Below, piece after piece: positions 18,638 to 26,070 of a stretch of DNA of 64,000 bases. Location of the stretch: the NCBI RefSeq assembly GCF_039521745.1, contig NZ_BAAACT010000018.1; one strand, given 5' to 3'. Below the pieces are notes generated by a model that worked only from the letters and a program-made list of their open reading frames with translations, made no database searches and had not been told where the DNA came from. Every line of letters starts with the position of its first letter. Within the stretch, counting starts at the first letter, position 1. The position numbers were made by a program, and so were the translations under genes. The stretch is from Faecalicatena contorta. Lineage in GTDB: Bacteria > Bacillota > Clostridia > Lachnospirales > Lachnospiraceae.

Positions 18638-19453
18638 CTATTTCGCATACCGTACTTCTATTTCATAATCTCCCCCGTCATATTCCACCTGCAGTTCATA
18701 ATCCCCAATCTGCACACTTCCGTCATCTACAGCGTAAAACTTTTGTTCCCCTGCGTCAAAGATCACGAACTCTTCCACCAACTGGTTTTCAACCGTTTCT
18801 AATATCTCCCGGATACAGTCATCACAGAATAACGATTTCATCCTTTGGACGCTGACAATCCCACGTCCCCTCTGCACTGTCACAGTTCCTTCCTTATTTC
18901 CCGGAGTTTTCGTGATATGCAAATTTGTCTGGCTTACTTCATCATATCCAAAACTCATGCTCGTATAGCCGTATTCACCTGTATCCGGATTCGCCCCCTT
19001 TTCAAATAAATCCAGTTCATACAGTTCTCCCGTATTGGTACACACAAGGTACGCCTGTGACGGGAACCCTTCTCCGCATGTCCGGCAACTGTCTGACGTA
19101 TTGGGAATATAACGGATATAGTTCTCTATTTCCTGCCCATATTCGGAAAACACCAGATCATGCCGTATGGTCTTTGCAATCTCCTCATATTCATCCTTCG
19201 TGGCAGAACCCATATAAGTTGCTATCATTCCCATAAGTTCTTCCATATCTTCGCTGTTCTGGCGTCTCACCCGGATGTTGCTGAAAGCGATCACAAAACT
19301 GCAAAGGGCGACAGCAGACATACAGACCATAAAAGCCCCATACCATAAATCCCTTTTGTCCGACTGGCTTAAATGCTTGACGGAAAGATCATATTCATCA
19401 TCCCTCCAGAAAAGCCTCCATCTGTCTCTTATCCTGCTCCATATTTTTTTCAT
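18638..19453 (-). CDS. Unrecognised membrane-anchored protein with CxxC pairs
   Basis: I do not recognise this 271-residue protein. It has a basic N-terminus, one membrane helix (YGAFMVCMSAVALCSFVIAF, near residue 50) and a mainly extracytoplasmic domain. Two CxxC pairs stand out: CRTC near 130 and CDDC near 215. The ATG at 19453 follows AAAGGTG; an upstream ATG at 19534 has no ribosome site. The gene diverges from the first ribbon-helix-helix gene and shares its upstream region, including the repeated operator-like element, so the two may be co-regulated. Confidence 0.6.
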   Translation of the reverse strand: MKKIWSRIRDRWRLFWRDDEYDLSVKHLSQSDKRDLWYGAFMVCMSAVALCSFVIAFSNIRVRRQNSEDMEELMGMIATYMGSATKDEYEEIAKTIRHDLVFSEYGQEIENYIRYIPNTSDSCRTCGEGFPSQAYLVCTNTGELYELDLFEKGANPDTGEYGYTSMSFGYDEVSQTNLHITKTPGNKEGTVTVQRGRGIVSVQRMKSLFCDDCIREILETVENQLVEEFVIFDAGEQKFYAVDDGSVQIGDYELQVEYDGGDYEIEVRYAK

Positions 19454-19520
19454 ATTCCACACCTTTTCACTTTCTTCACTCTTAGCACTCTTTCTTTTGT
19501 TTTTAACTACTCTTACAATA

Positions 19521-19553
19521 TAAAGTGCTATCATTTACCTGTCAAGTGACTGT
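19521..19553. promoter_or_regulatory. Operator-like element, copy 1
   Basis: TAAAGTGCTATCATTTACC followed by TGTCAAGTGA. It matches the element at 19824 at all but three of about 27 positions. The TCA...TGA ends give weak dyad symmetry. It lies between divergent genes and is a plausible autoregulatory site for the adjacent ribbon-helix-helix proteins. Confidence 0.55.
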
Positions 19554-19612
19554 ATATTTATCATTCAATTTCGATTACCATTTACCTATACTAAAATTGG
19601 AGGACAGGGAAT

Positions 19613-19786
19613 ATGGCAACCAATAAAAGAGTATTTACTTTACGCTTGTCAGATGAAGTATTCGATAAAATCGGCATTCTGGCTACCAGCGAACACCGTT
19701 CCTTAACCAACTATATTGAATACATACTGATCAAACATTTAGAAGATGTGGAAAAAGAGCATGGAGAAATTAAAATAGAAGAATAA
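19613..19786 (+). CDS. Arc-like ribbon-helix-helix DNA-binding protein, copy 1
   Basis: A 57-residue protein. The N-terminal strand RVFTLRLSDEVFDKI is typical of Arc/MetJ ribbon-helix-helix repressors, followed by the helices (EHRSLTNYIEYILIKHLED). AGGACAGGG gives the ribosome site. It is a tandem paralogue of the gene at 19916 with about 80 percent identity. Likely a dimeric DNA-binding regulator of its own promoter; other targets are unknown. Confidence 0.8.
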   Translation: MATNKRVFTLRLSDEVFDKIGILATSEHRSLTNYIEYILIKHLEDVEKEHGEIKIEE

Positions 19787-19823
19787 GGACTGCCATCTGT
19801 GTCTACTTCTTCATTTTTTGATG

Positions 19824-19853
19824 TAAAGTGCTATCACTTAGCTGTCTAGTGAA
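19824..19853. promoter_or_regulatory. Operator-like element, copy 2
   Basis: TAAAGTGCTATCACTTAGC followed by TGTCTAGTGA, the second copy of the element at 19521. TCACT and AGTGA are reverse complements 9 bases apart. It lies 63 bases before the second ribbon-helix-helix gene, as copy 1 does before the first. Confidence 0.55.
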
Positions 19854-19915
19854 CGTATAAATTTACCGCATATTGGTATACCATAAATTCATACCCGGAA
19901 TGGAGGGCAAGAGAA

Positions 19916-20095
19916 ATGGCAACCAACAAGCGTGTATTTACTCTGCGTCTGTCGGACGAAGTATTTGATAAAATCGGAATTCTTGCTACAGATGAACACC
20001 GCTCTATGACAAATTACATTGAATATGTACTGATTCAGCATCTGGAACAGGTGGAAAAAGAACGCGGGGAGATTAAGACAGACCAGAGACAATAG
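19916..20095 (+). CDS. Arc-like ribbon-helix-helix DNA-binding protein, copy 2
   Basis: A 59-residue paralogue of the preceding gene, again starting MATNKRVFTLRLSDEVFDKI and differing mainly in the last third (HLEQVEKERGEIKTDQRQ). The ribosome site GGAGGGCAAG precedes it. The tandem duplication includes the upstream operator-like element. It stands at the left border of the prophage, so it is not clear whether the pair belongs to the host or the phage. Confidence 0.8.
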   Translation: MATNKRVFTLRLSDEVFDKIGILATDEHRSMTNYIEYVLIQHLEQVEKERGEIKTDQRQ

Positions 20096-20104
20096 TAATT
20101 CAAG

Positions 20105-20137
20105 ATAACCAGGCTGCGGAATATGAAGTCTGGTTAT
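20105..20137 (+). terminator. Terminator after the ribbon-helix-helix pair
   Basis: ATAACCAG (20105-20112) and CTGGTTAT (20130-20137) form an 8-bp stem followed directly by TTTTATT. Confidence 0.75.
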
Positions 20138-20157
20138 TTTTATTGCAAATAAAATAA

Positions 20158-20194
20158 GCCCCGGAACCAGCATCTCCACACTGAATTCCGGGGC
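20158..20194 (-). terminator. Terminator of the recombinase operon
   Basis: GCCCCGGAA (20158-20166) and TTCCGGGGC (20186-20194) form a perfect 9-bp stem followed on the minus strand by TTATTTTATTT. It closes the leftmost prophage operon; the phage attachment site is probably close by, but serine-recombinase cores are too short to locate without the other end. Confidence 0.8.
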
Positions 20195-20206
20195 ATCCGT
20201 CTCTTT

Positions 20207-21787
20207 CTATATTATTGTCTCAATCTCCGTACCGTTCCTGAACCGGAACACTATCCTTCCATCGTGGTACACCGTCGCATAATCCACCAGGCTGTGGAAT
20301 AGCTTCACATCAAACTCCAGCGGTAACTCCTCCAGCTCACTCAGTTCAAACAGGAACCCGCTGAAAATATCAAACTTGATTTCCCGGCTCTCCCGGTCTT
20401 TCTTCAAACTATCCATCCGGCTCTCCAATGCCGCATACTTATTGACATATCCCTCATACTTCCTTCGGTAATCGTTCTGGTCCAGTTTCCGGGTTGCGTT
20501 CTCCACCACCAGCTTCTGGATCAGCCCGGTGACTACCTCCATCTCGCCGCTGACCGTTTCCAGCTCTTTTTCAATGGAACTGCAATCCCCAAGCACATCC
20601 ATCACCGCCCGGCAGTCATCGATAATCGTCTCCCGGTTTTCCAGCAACCGCCCTAACGCCTCCAGAAATAATTCCTGTATCCGTTGTTCATACAAATGCG
20701 GGGTGGTACACTTGCTCTCGCCCTTAAATTTGGCATTGCACTGCCAGATAGTGCGTTTATACTTGCTGTTGGAATGCCAGACCTTGGAACCAAAGAATTC
20801 CCCGCAGTCCCCGCATTTCAGCTTTGCAGAAAACGGCCCGCAGCAGTTATGGCTCCGCCCCATATTCCTCCTGCGTTCCATCTCCAGCTGTACCATCTGC
20901 CACTCTGCAGGTGCGATGATGGCGTCATGGCTGCCTTCCACATAATACTGCGGAACCTCGCCCTCATTCACCTTCCGCTTCTTGGAAAGGAAGTCCACCG
21001 TATAGCACTTCTGGAGCCTGGCATCGCCCTTGTACTTTTCATTGGTCAGTATGTTCTCAATCGTCCGGTGCTGCCACCGCTGTTTCCCGGTCGGTGTGGG
21101 GATCTTCTTTTCCATCAGGTACTTGGCAATGGCGTAAGGCGTCTTTCCCTGCATGAACATCCGGTAAATAAGCCTTACAATTTCTGCCTCCTCCGGCACG
21201 ATCTCCATCTGCCCGTCCTCCCCTTTCTGGTAGCCGAGGAAAGAACTGTAGGCGATGCTTACCTTGCCGTCTGCAAACCGTTTTCTTTGTCCCCAGGTCA
21301 CATTCTCTGAAATGGACCGGGATTCTTCCTGCGCCAGGGAGGACATGATGGTGATCAGCAGTTCCCCCTTGGAGTCAAGGGTGTAAATGTTTTCTTTCTG
21401 GAAGTACACCTCCACGCCCTTTTCCTTTAGTTTCCGCACCGTAGTAAGGCTGTCCACCGTATTTCTGGCAAACCGGGATACTGACTTAGTAACGATCAAG
21501 TCAATCTTTCCGTCCAGCGCATCCTGTATCATCTGGTTGAAGCCGTCCCGGTGCTTGGTGCCGGTTGCACTGATACCCTCATCGGTATACACGCCGACAA
21601 ACTCCCATTCCGGGTTGTTTTTGATGTAGTTGGTATAATAATCCACCTGCGCCTCGTAGCTGGTCTGCTGCTCCTCGCTGTCCGTGCTGACACGGGCATA
21701 TCCGGCGGTCTTTTTCTGTACCACGGCATCTTTCCTTATTCCGGTATGGAAATTCCTGGTCGCCGGGATCACTGTCACATTAGCCAT
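20207..21787 (-). CDS. Large serine recombinase 1
   Basis: A 526-residue site-specific recombinase. The resolvase catalytic domain (1-170) has Ser34 in YARVSTDSEEQQ and ESRSISENV. A recombinase domain (~180-290), a zinc ribbon (CGDCG, then CNAKFKGESKC) and a coiled-coil segment (~390-460) follow. Such enzymes integrate and excise prophages and conjugative elements. The start overlaps the end of recombinase 2 by 8 bases, with GGGGGAGG as ribosome site, so the two are translated together. It lies at the phage end nearest the attachment site. Confidence 0.93.
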   Translation of the reverse strand: MANVTVIPATRNFHTGIRKDAVVQKKTAGYARVSTDSEEQQTSYEAQVDYYTNYIKNNPEWEFVGVYTDEGISATGTKHRDGFNQMIQDALDGKIDLIVTKSVSRFARNTVDSLTTVRKLKEKGVEVYFQKENIYTLDSKGELLITIMSSLAQEESRSISENVTWGQRKRFADGKVSIAYSSFLGYQKGEDGQMEIVPEEAEIVRLIYRMFMQGKTPYAIAKYLMEKKIPTPTGKQRWQHRTIENILTNEKYKGDARLQKCYTVDFLSKKRKVNEGEVPQYYVEGSHDAIIAPAEWQMVQLEMERRRNMGRSHNCCGPFSAKLKCGDCGEFFGSKVWHSNSKYKRTIWQCNAKFKGESKCTTPHLYEQRIQELFLEALGRLLENRETIIDDCRAVMDVLGDCSSIEKELETVSGEMEVVTGLIQKLVVENATRKLDQNDYRRKYEGYVNKYAALESRMDSLKKDRESREIKFDIFSGFLFELSELEELPLEFDVKLFHSLVDYATVYHDGRIVFRFRNGTEIETII

Positions 21788-23291
21788 TGTCCTCCCCCTT
21801 TCCGGCTTCCTTCTCCCTTGCCCGCCGCTCTTTTGTCAGGCGGCTCACTGTCTGCCTGTGTGCATCAGAGGCTTCCGGGTCATTCCAATATGCCTTCATT
21901 TTTTCGCTCTGCTTTTTACGCCATTCTTCCGGATACTCCCGGTTTTTCCAGTATTCCTTCATCCATTCACTATGCCGTCTGCGCTGTTCCTCTGACGGTT
22001 TTCTTCCTGAATTTTTTAGGCTGATCTGCCGCTTCTGCTCCTCCGTGCAGACATATACGACTTCGTGCTCTTTCCACTGTTTAACGATTTCTTTTCCATT
22101 CTTGAAACAGAATATCAGGGTGCGGTCTTTCTCCGCCCGGATAACCGTTATTTTATCCATGACGGCATCCTTCGTGACTTCCCCGCCGAGTACCTCCGCA
22201 GTAAGCCGTATCAGCTCTTCCTCCGGGATGATCTCTGCGTTACAGTGTGTCAGCCCCTCTTTTCTCCGTGTCTGGCAGGTCCATGTCCGGTATTTCGCTG
22301 AGCCGGAACGGATATAGCTTTTCCCACACAGGCTGCACTTTACCATGCTGGTAAAAGGATAGGTTTCTGAAGATTTCTTCCCATCCGGGCTTTTATATTT
22401 CTCTGCACGACGTTTGATCTCCGCCTGTACCCGGTTGAAGGTGTCCATGTCAATGATCGCCTCATGGCTGCCCTCTGCGAGGTACATTGGTTTCTCCCCC
22501 TGGTTTTTAATGCACTTTTTCGTGATGTGGTTCTCACGGTAAGTTCTCTGCTGGAGAAGGTTTCCGGTATAGGTGTAATTACGGAGCAGCTTTAAGATCG
22601 GGCTCCTGCTCCACTGGTTTCCAAGCCTCGTCTTGATGCCCATGGCGTTTAAGCGGTCCCGGATAGCGGTTGCCCCAAGTCCCTCCAGATACCAGTCAAA
22701 AATCATCCGCACTGTTTGTGCTTCTTCCGGCACGATCTCAAAGCGCCCATTCACGTTGCGGTAACCAAGAAGCGTACTGCTCCAAGGCTTCCCTTCCTCA
22801 AAATTCTTCTTGATGCGCCATTTCTGGTTCTCGCTTGCCGACCGGCTCTCCTCCTGTGCGTAGGATGCCAGGATGGTCAGCATGAACTCCCCGTCTGTGC
22901 TCATGGAATGGATGTTCTGCTCTTCAAAATAAACATCCACTCCCATCAGCTTCAGCTCCCGCACCGTCTCCAGCAGCGTTACCGTATTTCTGGCAAACCG
23001 GGAAATCGACTTGGTCAGTATCAGGTCAATCTTCCCCGCACGGCAGTCGGAAAGCAGCCGCACAAAATTTTCCCTAGTGTCCTTGGTTCCGGTTTTTGCC
23101 TCATCCGCATAGACCCCGGCATATTCCCATTCCCCATGGCTCTGGATCAGCTCACTGTAATAACTGACCTGCGCCGCCAGCGAATGGAGCATGGCGTCCT
23201 TTCCGGATGACACACGGCAGTAAGCCGCCACGTTTTTCTTTTTTGGAATCTCCGGTGCGTTAAAAGCCACCCGTGTCACTTTTCTGCCCAT
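21780..23291 (-). CDS. Large serine recombinase 2 with NUMOD3-like tail
   Basis: About 503 residues. The catalytic domain has Ser28 in YCRVSSGKD and QEESRSASENQ; the recombinase domain and zinc ribbon (CSLCG, then CQTRRKEGLTHC) follow. The last ~90 residues contain repeats of the type GRKPSEEQRRRHSEWMKEYW and KKQSEKMKAYWNDPEASDAH, which resemble NUMOD3 DNA-binding motifs of homing endonucleases. The ATG at 23291 follows AAGGAGGG by 5 bases; an upstream ATG is less likely. A promoter of the prophage type lies at 23337-23365. The two recombinases may act as a pair, as in Ccr-type systems, or one may be an accessory; this is inference. Confidence 0.92.
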   Translation of the reverse strand: MGRKVTRVAFNAPEIPKKKNVAAYCRVSSGKDAMLHSLAAQVSYYSELIQSHGEWEYAGVYADEAKTGTKDTRENFVRLLSDCRAGKIDLILTKSISRFARNTVTLLETVRELKLMGVDVYFEEQNIHSMSTDGEFMLTILASYAQEESRSASENQKWRIKKNFEEGKPWSSTLLGYRNVNGRFEIVPEEAQTVRMIFDWYLEGLGATAIRDRLNAMGIKTRLGNQWSRSPILKLLRNYTYTGNLLQQRTYRENHITKKCIKNQGEKPMYLAEGSHEAIIDMDTFNRVQAEIKRRAEKYKSPDGKKSSETYPFTSMVKCSLCGKSYIRSGSAKYRTWTCQTRRKEGLTHCNAEIIPEEELIRLTAEVLGGEVTKDAVMDKITVIRAEKDRTLIFCFKNGKEIVKQWKEHEVVYVCTEEQKRQISLKNSGRKPSEEQRRRHSEWMKEYWKNREYPEEWRKKQSEKMKAYWNDPEASDAHRQTVSRLTKERRAREKEAGKGEDNG

Positions 23292-23336
23292 GTTATCCCT
23301 CCTTGTATCAATTTCCGCCATCTTTGGCGTACCATA

Positions 23337-23365
23337 TTCATCACTCTAAAGCGGAGATATATCAA
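23337..23365 (-). promoter_or_regulatory. Prophage-type promoter before the recombinase pair (no dyad)
   Basis: On the minus strand TTGATA (23360-23365), 17 bases ending in TTTAGAGT, then GATGAA (23337-23342). It shares the AGAGTGAT block with the promoter cassettes at 47-56 kb but lacks their upstream dyad. It lies 46 bases before the recombinase 2 start. Confidence 0.6.
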
Positions 23366-23595
23366 GCTATTTCCGCGAAAATACTATCCAAAGATAAGCC
23401 GTGGCGTTTGGCAATGATTGTGTATGCTTTCCTGCGGTCTGCCGCCGTAAGATGCCCGCCCGAATACAGGCTATCGATCAGGGAGAGAGACACCCGGTAA
23501 GCCATCAGGTTATCCGCTGAATACGTTTCCTGCGAGTTTTTTTCTGTGGTTTCCGTAACATTTCCTGCTGCAGAACTTCCTTCTCTGGTTCCCAT
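23362..23595 (-). CDS. Small recombinase-associated protein
   Basis: A 77-residue protein of unknown function whose C-terminal half (YRVSLSLIDSLYSGGHLTAADRRKAYTIIAKRHGLS) looks like a SHOCT-type helical segment. It ends 70 bases before recombinase 2 and overlaps the 3' end of the zinc-finger gene. The ATG at 23595 follows AAAGGAG. The fixed arrangement with the recombinases suggests a role in recombination or its control; this is inference. Confidence 0.65.
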   Translation of the reverse strand: MGTREGSSAAGNVTETTEKNSQETYSADNLMAYRVSLSLIDSLYSGGHLTAADRRKAYTIIAKRHGLSLDSIFAEIA

Positions 23596-23908
23596 AGCTT
23601 TCAAACTCCTTTCCGCAAAACTGGCACACCAGCGTGTAATATGCCTCTTTTTTGATCTCCGACTGGTGGCTGTTCCACCATGTCATGCGGCATTTATCCG
23701 AACAGAACTTCTTCTCCTTCCGCCCTTCCTTCTGCACCACTGGTTTCCCACACTGCGGGCAGACACGGGAGGTGTCTGCTTCCGGGTGCCGGCGCAGATA
23801 AGATTTTACTGTGTTCAATGGCAGATTTAACGTTTCCGCGATTTCCGCCGCGCCCTTGCCCTGCTGCCTCAAATCATTCAGTTTTATAATATCCTGGTTC
23901 TTCATCAT
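23510..23908 (-). CDS. HTH and double zinc-finger protein
   Basis: The 132-residue protein has an N-terminal helix-turn-helix (GKGAAEIAETLNLPLNTVKSYLRR) that resembles sigma-70 region 4, followed by two Cys4-type fingers: CPQCGKP...FCSDKC and CQFCGKEF...FCSRKC. Databases often call such proteins sigma-like, but no region 2 is present. It is the first gene of the recombinase operon and may be the directionality factor or its transcriptional regulator; this is not shown by sequence. Confidence 0.7.
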   Translation of the reverse strand: MMKNQDIIKLNDLRQQGKGAAEIAETLNLPLNTVKSYLRRHPEADTSRVCPQCGKPVVQKEGRKEKKFCSDKCRMTWWNSHQSEIKKEAYYTLVCQFCGKEFESYGNQRRKFCSRKCYGNHRKKLAGNVFSG

Positions 23909-23939
23909 ACCCCTCCACTACAAAAGCCCATGTAAAAGT

Positions 23940-23974
23940 GATGCCCGCTAAGGAAATCTTCCTCAGTGGGCACC
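23940..23974. terminator. Bidirectional terminator between lysis and recombinase operons
   Basis: GATGCCCGCTAAGGAA and TTCCTCAGTGGGCACC form a 15-bp stem with one mismatch. T-rich tracts follow on both strands (GTTTTTATTACTTTTT on plus; ACTTTTACAT on minus). It lies between the endolysin stop and the zinc-finger gene. Confidence 0.8.
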
Positions 23975-23992
23975 GTTTTTATTACTTTTTAC

Positions 23993-25516
23993 TTATACTC
24001 TCTGTGCATAGTCCAGCGAAATCCAGCCATCGCGGTTCTTCTGGTATGCTTTCAAAAGTCCCCACTTGGATGCGCCGGGACCGTCCGCTTCCTCTACTAT
24101 CGTAAAGATACCCTTTCCCGTGTACTTTCCGGTCTTGGCCTTATCGGTTCCAGGACCTTTGCGGATACGCAGGTCAGAGACTGACACCTTCACCAGATAC
24201 GGCTGAAAGGCAGTCTGTTTTCCAGTATAGAGATTCTTGCCCGATTCATCGAATACGGAATACCCCGCATTCTCATCCGCACACTTCTTCGCATTGGTAA
24301 GGCTGTGGAACGCACCTTTCTGGGACGCTGCATCCGCCCAGGTCTTACGCACACGGTACCAAACTTCCGTAGTTCCGGCATTTGCCGCATCATACTGCGT
24401 CAGCTTCCACTTCTCAATGATGGAGCAGAGCTTCTCCACATAGGTCGGGGAGGTTGCATACCCGCCATCCTTAATGATCTGCACTGCCTTTTTGTAATCC
24501 GTGCAGCCCTTCAGGCCATCATAGCGCAGCTTGCTTCCATTCTTCGCTCCCAAAAGATATGCGGAGTGGTCTGCAATGGATTTCTCCACGGACGGATATT
24601 TTCGGAAATCCGCTGTCACAGTCACATACGCACCATTCTCGTATTCCTGCGTTTTCTTGGTGTAGATGGAAGTGCCGTCCCAGGCGGAACCGCCCCAGGT
24701 ATTCCCAGAAAGGGATTTCTTCATCCCAAAGCAGTTGTTGGCGTTCTGCGCCAGTTCCGATTTTCCATAACCAGATTCCAGGATAAACTGTGCCAGGGAT
24801 ACCGAAGCAAGGATGCCACTTGCCCTCTGATCCGCAGTAAACAGCGGTCCTACCTTAGCGATCACATCTGCCTCAGAGAGATTTTTAAGGGCGGACGCCT
24901 GCAGGCCGGAAGTGTCGGAATTATCTGTGCTGCCGGAACCGTTCATCTTCGCCTTTACTGCTTTACGGAATCCATCCATCGTGTAACCCATGCCGAGTCC
25001 ATTCCACAGATGCTCCGGGTCCCCGTGGTTAGAAGCAATGCCCCGGCTGTGTCCCTCCCTGTGGCTGATGATCACGCCATCAGCGGTCGGGTTTAAGTTG
25101 TACTGCTTACAAAGCATAGCAAACAGCTCCACCGCCGCCTCATAGGTCCGCTTTGCTACTGCCCTTGCGGTTGCTTTATCCGAGCAGGTAAAAGAAGAAC
25201 CGCCCGTATATTTGATACAGGCGGGTTCGCACATTTCCACTCCGATATGGGTATTGTTGCCGCTTCCCTTACTGCCGGAACCACAGTGCCAGCCACGATG
25301 GTTCCATGGCAAGGTCTGATATACCGTGCCATCATTGCCGTCAATAAAACCATGCACACAGGCATTGTTGTAAGACGGACTATTCCACGAATTAATAAAC
25401 ACCGATGCCTTGGGCTGCGGGCATCCCACCGAATGGAGCATCAGCCCCTTGACCGTGATCTTTCTCCCTGCCGTGTAGCAGGGGTTCTTTGTCAAAATAC
25501 TCTGTACCAACTTCAT
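23993..25516 (-). CDS. Two-domain endolysin (amidase and glucosaminidase)
   Basis: A ~507-residue lysis enzyme. Residues ~1-180 are an N-acetylmuramoyl-L-alanine amidase of the amidase_2 type (LMLHSVGCPQP, IGVEMCEP, HREGHSRG with the zinc ligands). Residues ~215-380 are a glucosaminidase domain (ILASVSLAQFILESGYGKSE, NNCFGMKK, FRKYPSVEKSIADHSAYL). The C-terminus holds a SPOR-like and an SH3-like wall-binding segment (YLVKVSVSDLRIRKGPG). It has no signal peptide and therefore depends on the holin. The ATG at 25516 follows AGCGAGGA, the same initiation context as the holin gene. Confidence 0.93.
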   Translation of the reverse strand: MKLVQSILTKNPCYTAGRKITVKGLMLHSVGCPQPKASVFINSWNSPSYNNACVHGFIDGNDGTVYQTLPWNHRGWHCGSGSKGSGNNTHIGVEMCEPACIKYTGGSSFTCSDKATARAVAKRTYEAAVELFAMLCKQYNLNPTADGVIISHREGHSRGIASNHGDPEHLWNGLGMGYTMDGFRKAVKAKMNGSGSTDNSDTSGLQASALKNLSEADVIAKVGPLFTADQRASGILASVSLAQFILESGYGKSELAQNANNCFGMKKSLSGNTWGGSAWDGTSIYTKKTQEYENGAYVTVTADFRKYPSVEKSIADHSAYLLGAKNGSKLRYDGLKGCTDYKKAVQIIKDGGYATSPTYVEKLCSIIEKWKLTQYDAANAGTTEVWYRVRKTWADAASQKGAFHSLTNAKKCADENAGYSVFDESGKNLYTGKQTAFQPYLVKVSVSDLRIRKGPGTDKAKTGKYTGKGIFTIVEEADGPGASKWGLLKAYQKNRDGWISLDYAQRV

Positions 25517-25568
25517 AATCCTATCCTCGCTTTCTGCATAAAGAAAACAGGCACCACACGGATGCCTG

Positions 25569-25985
25569 TCATTCACCTTTTTCGCTGTTCTTTTCCTCCC
25601 TGAGCTGTTCCAGCACATCTTTCAGTTTCTGAGGAACCGGCAGGCCAATCAGTGCCACATTTTCCAGAATGGAAATTCCCTCATTCGACAAATAGAAGAA
25701 GATCACTGCCGTCCGAAGGACACTGCCGCTTTTAATGACCTGGGTGTCGATGATATGCCCGATTGCCACCAGGCAGAAGATCAGCACCTTCTTAAAGATG
25801 CCGCGGAACCCTACTTCGCTGGAGAGCTTCTTCTCCAGCACAGCCACCATGATCCCGGTCAGGTAATCGATGATGACGAATGCCAGAAGTGCGTACAGGA
25901 AGCCGTCAAAACCGCCTAAGAACCAGCCGACAAAACCTCCCATCACCGCGGATGCGTACTGGATGATTTCCGTAAATGCTTTCAT
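25569..25985 (-). CDS. Phage holin (toxin-secretion/phage-lysis holin family)
   Basis: A 138-residue protein with three or four predicted membrane helices (AVMGGFVGWFLGGFDGFLYA, FVIIDYLTGIMVAVLEKKL, KKVLIFCLVAIGHII), a length and layout typical of the phi-C31/Cph1-type holin family. It forms the membrane lesion that releases the endolysin, encoded 52 bases downstream. The start context AAAGCGAGGACAAATCT is almost repeated at the endolysin gene. Confidence 0.9.
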   Translation of the reverse strand: MKAFTEIIQYASAVMGGFVGWFLGGFDGFLYALLAFVIIDYLTGIMVAVLEKKLSSEVGFRGIFKKVLIFCLVAIGHIIDTQVIKSGSVLRTAVIFFYLSNEGISILENVALIGLPVPQKLKDVLEQLREEKNSEKGE

Positions 25986-26070
25986 AGATTTGTCCTCGCT
26001 TTCTTTGAAATATATTGATATGAAAAAAGACAGCCCTCCCAAAAGAGGAACTGCCTGTTCTCCTGATTGA

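Noticed and set aside
19861..20206. Phage attachment site (attL)
   Set aside because: It is probably near here, but serine-recombinase cores are very short and the right end is outside the window, so no position can be supported.
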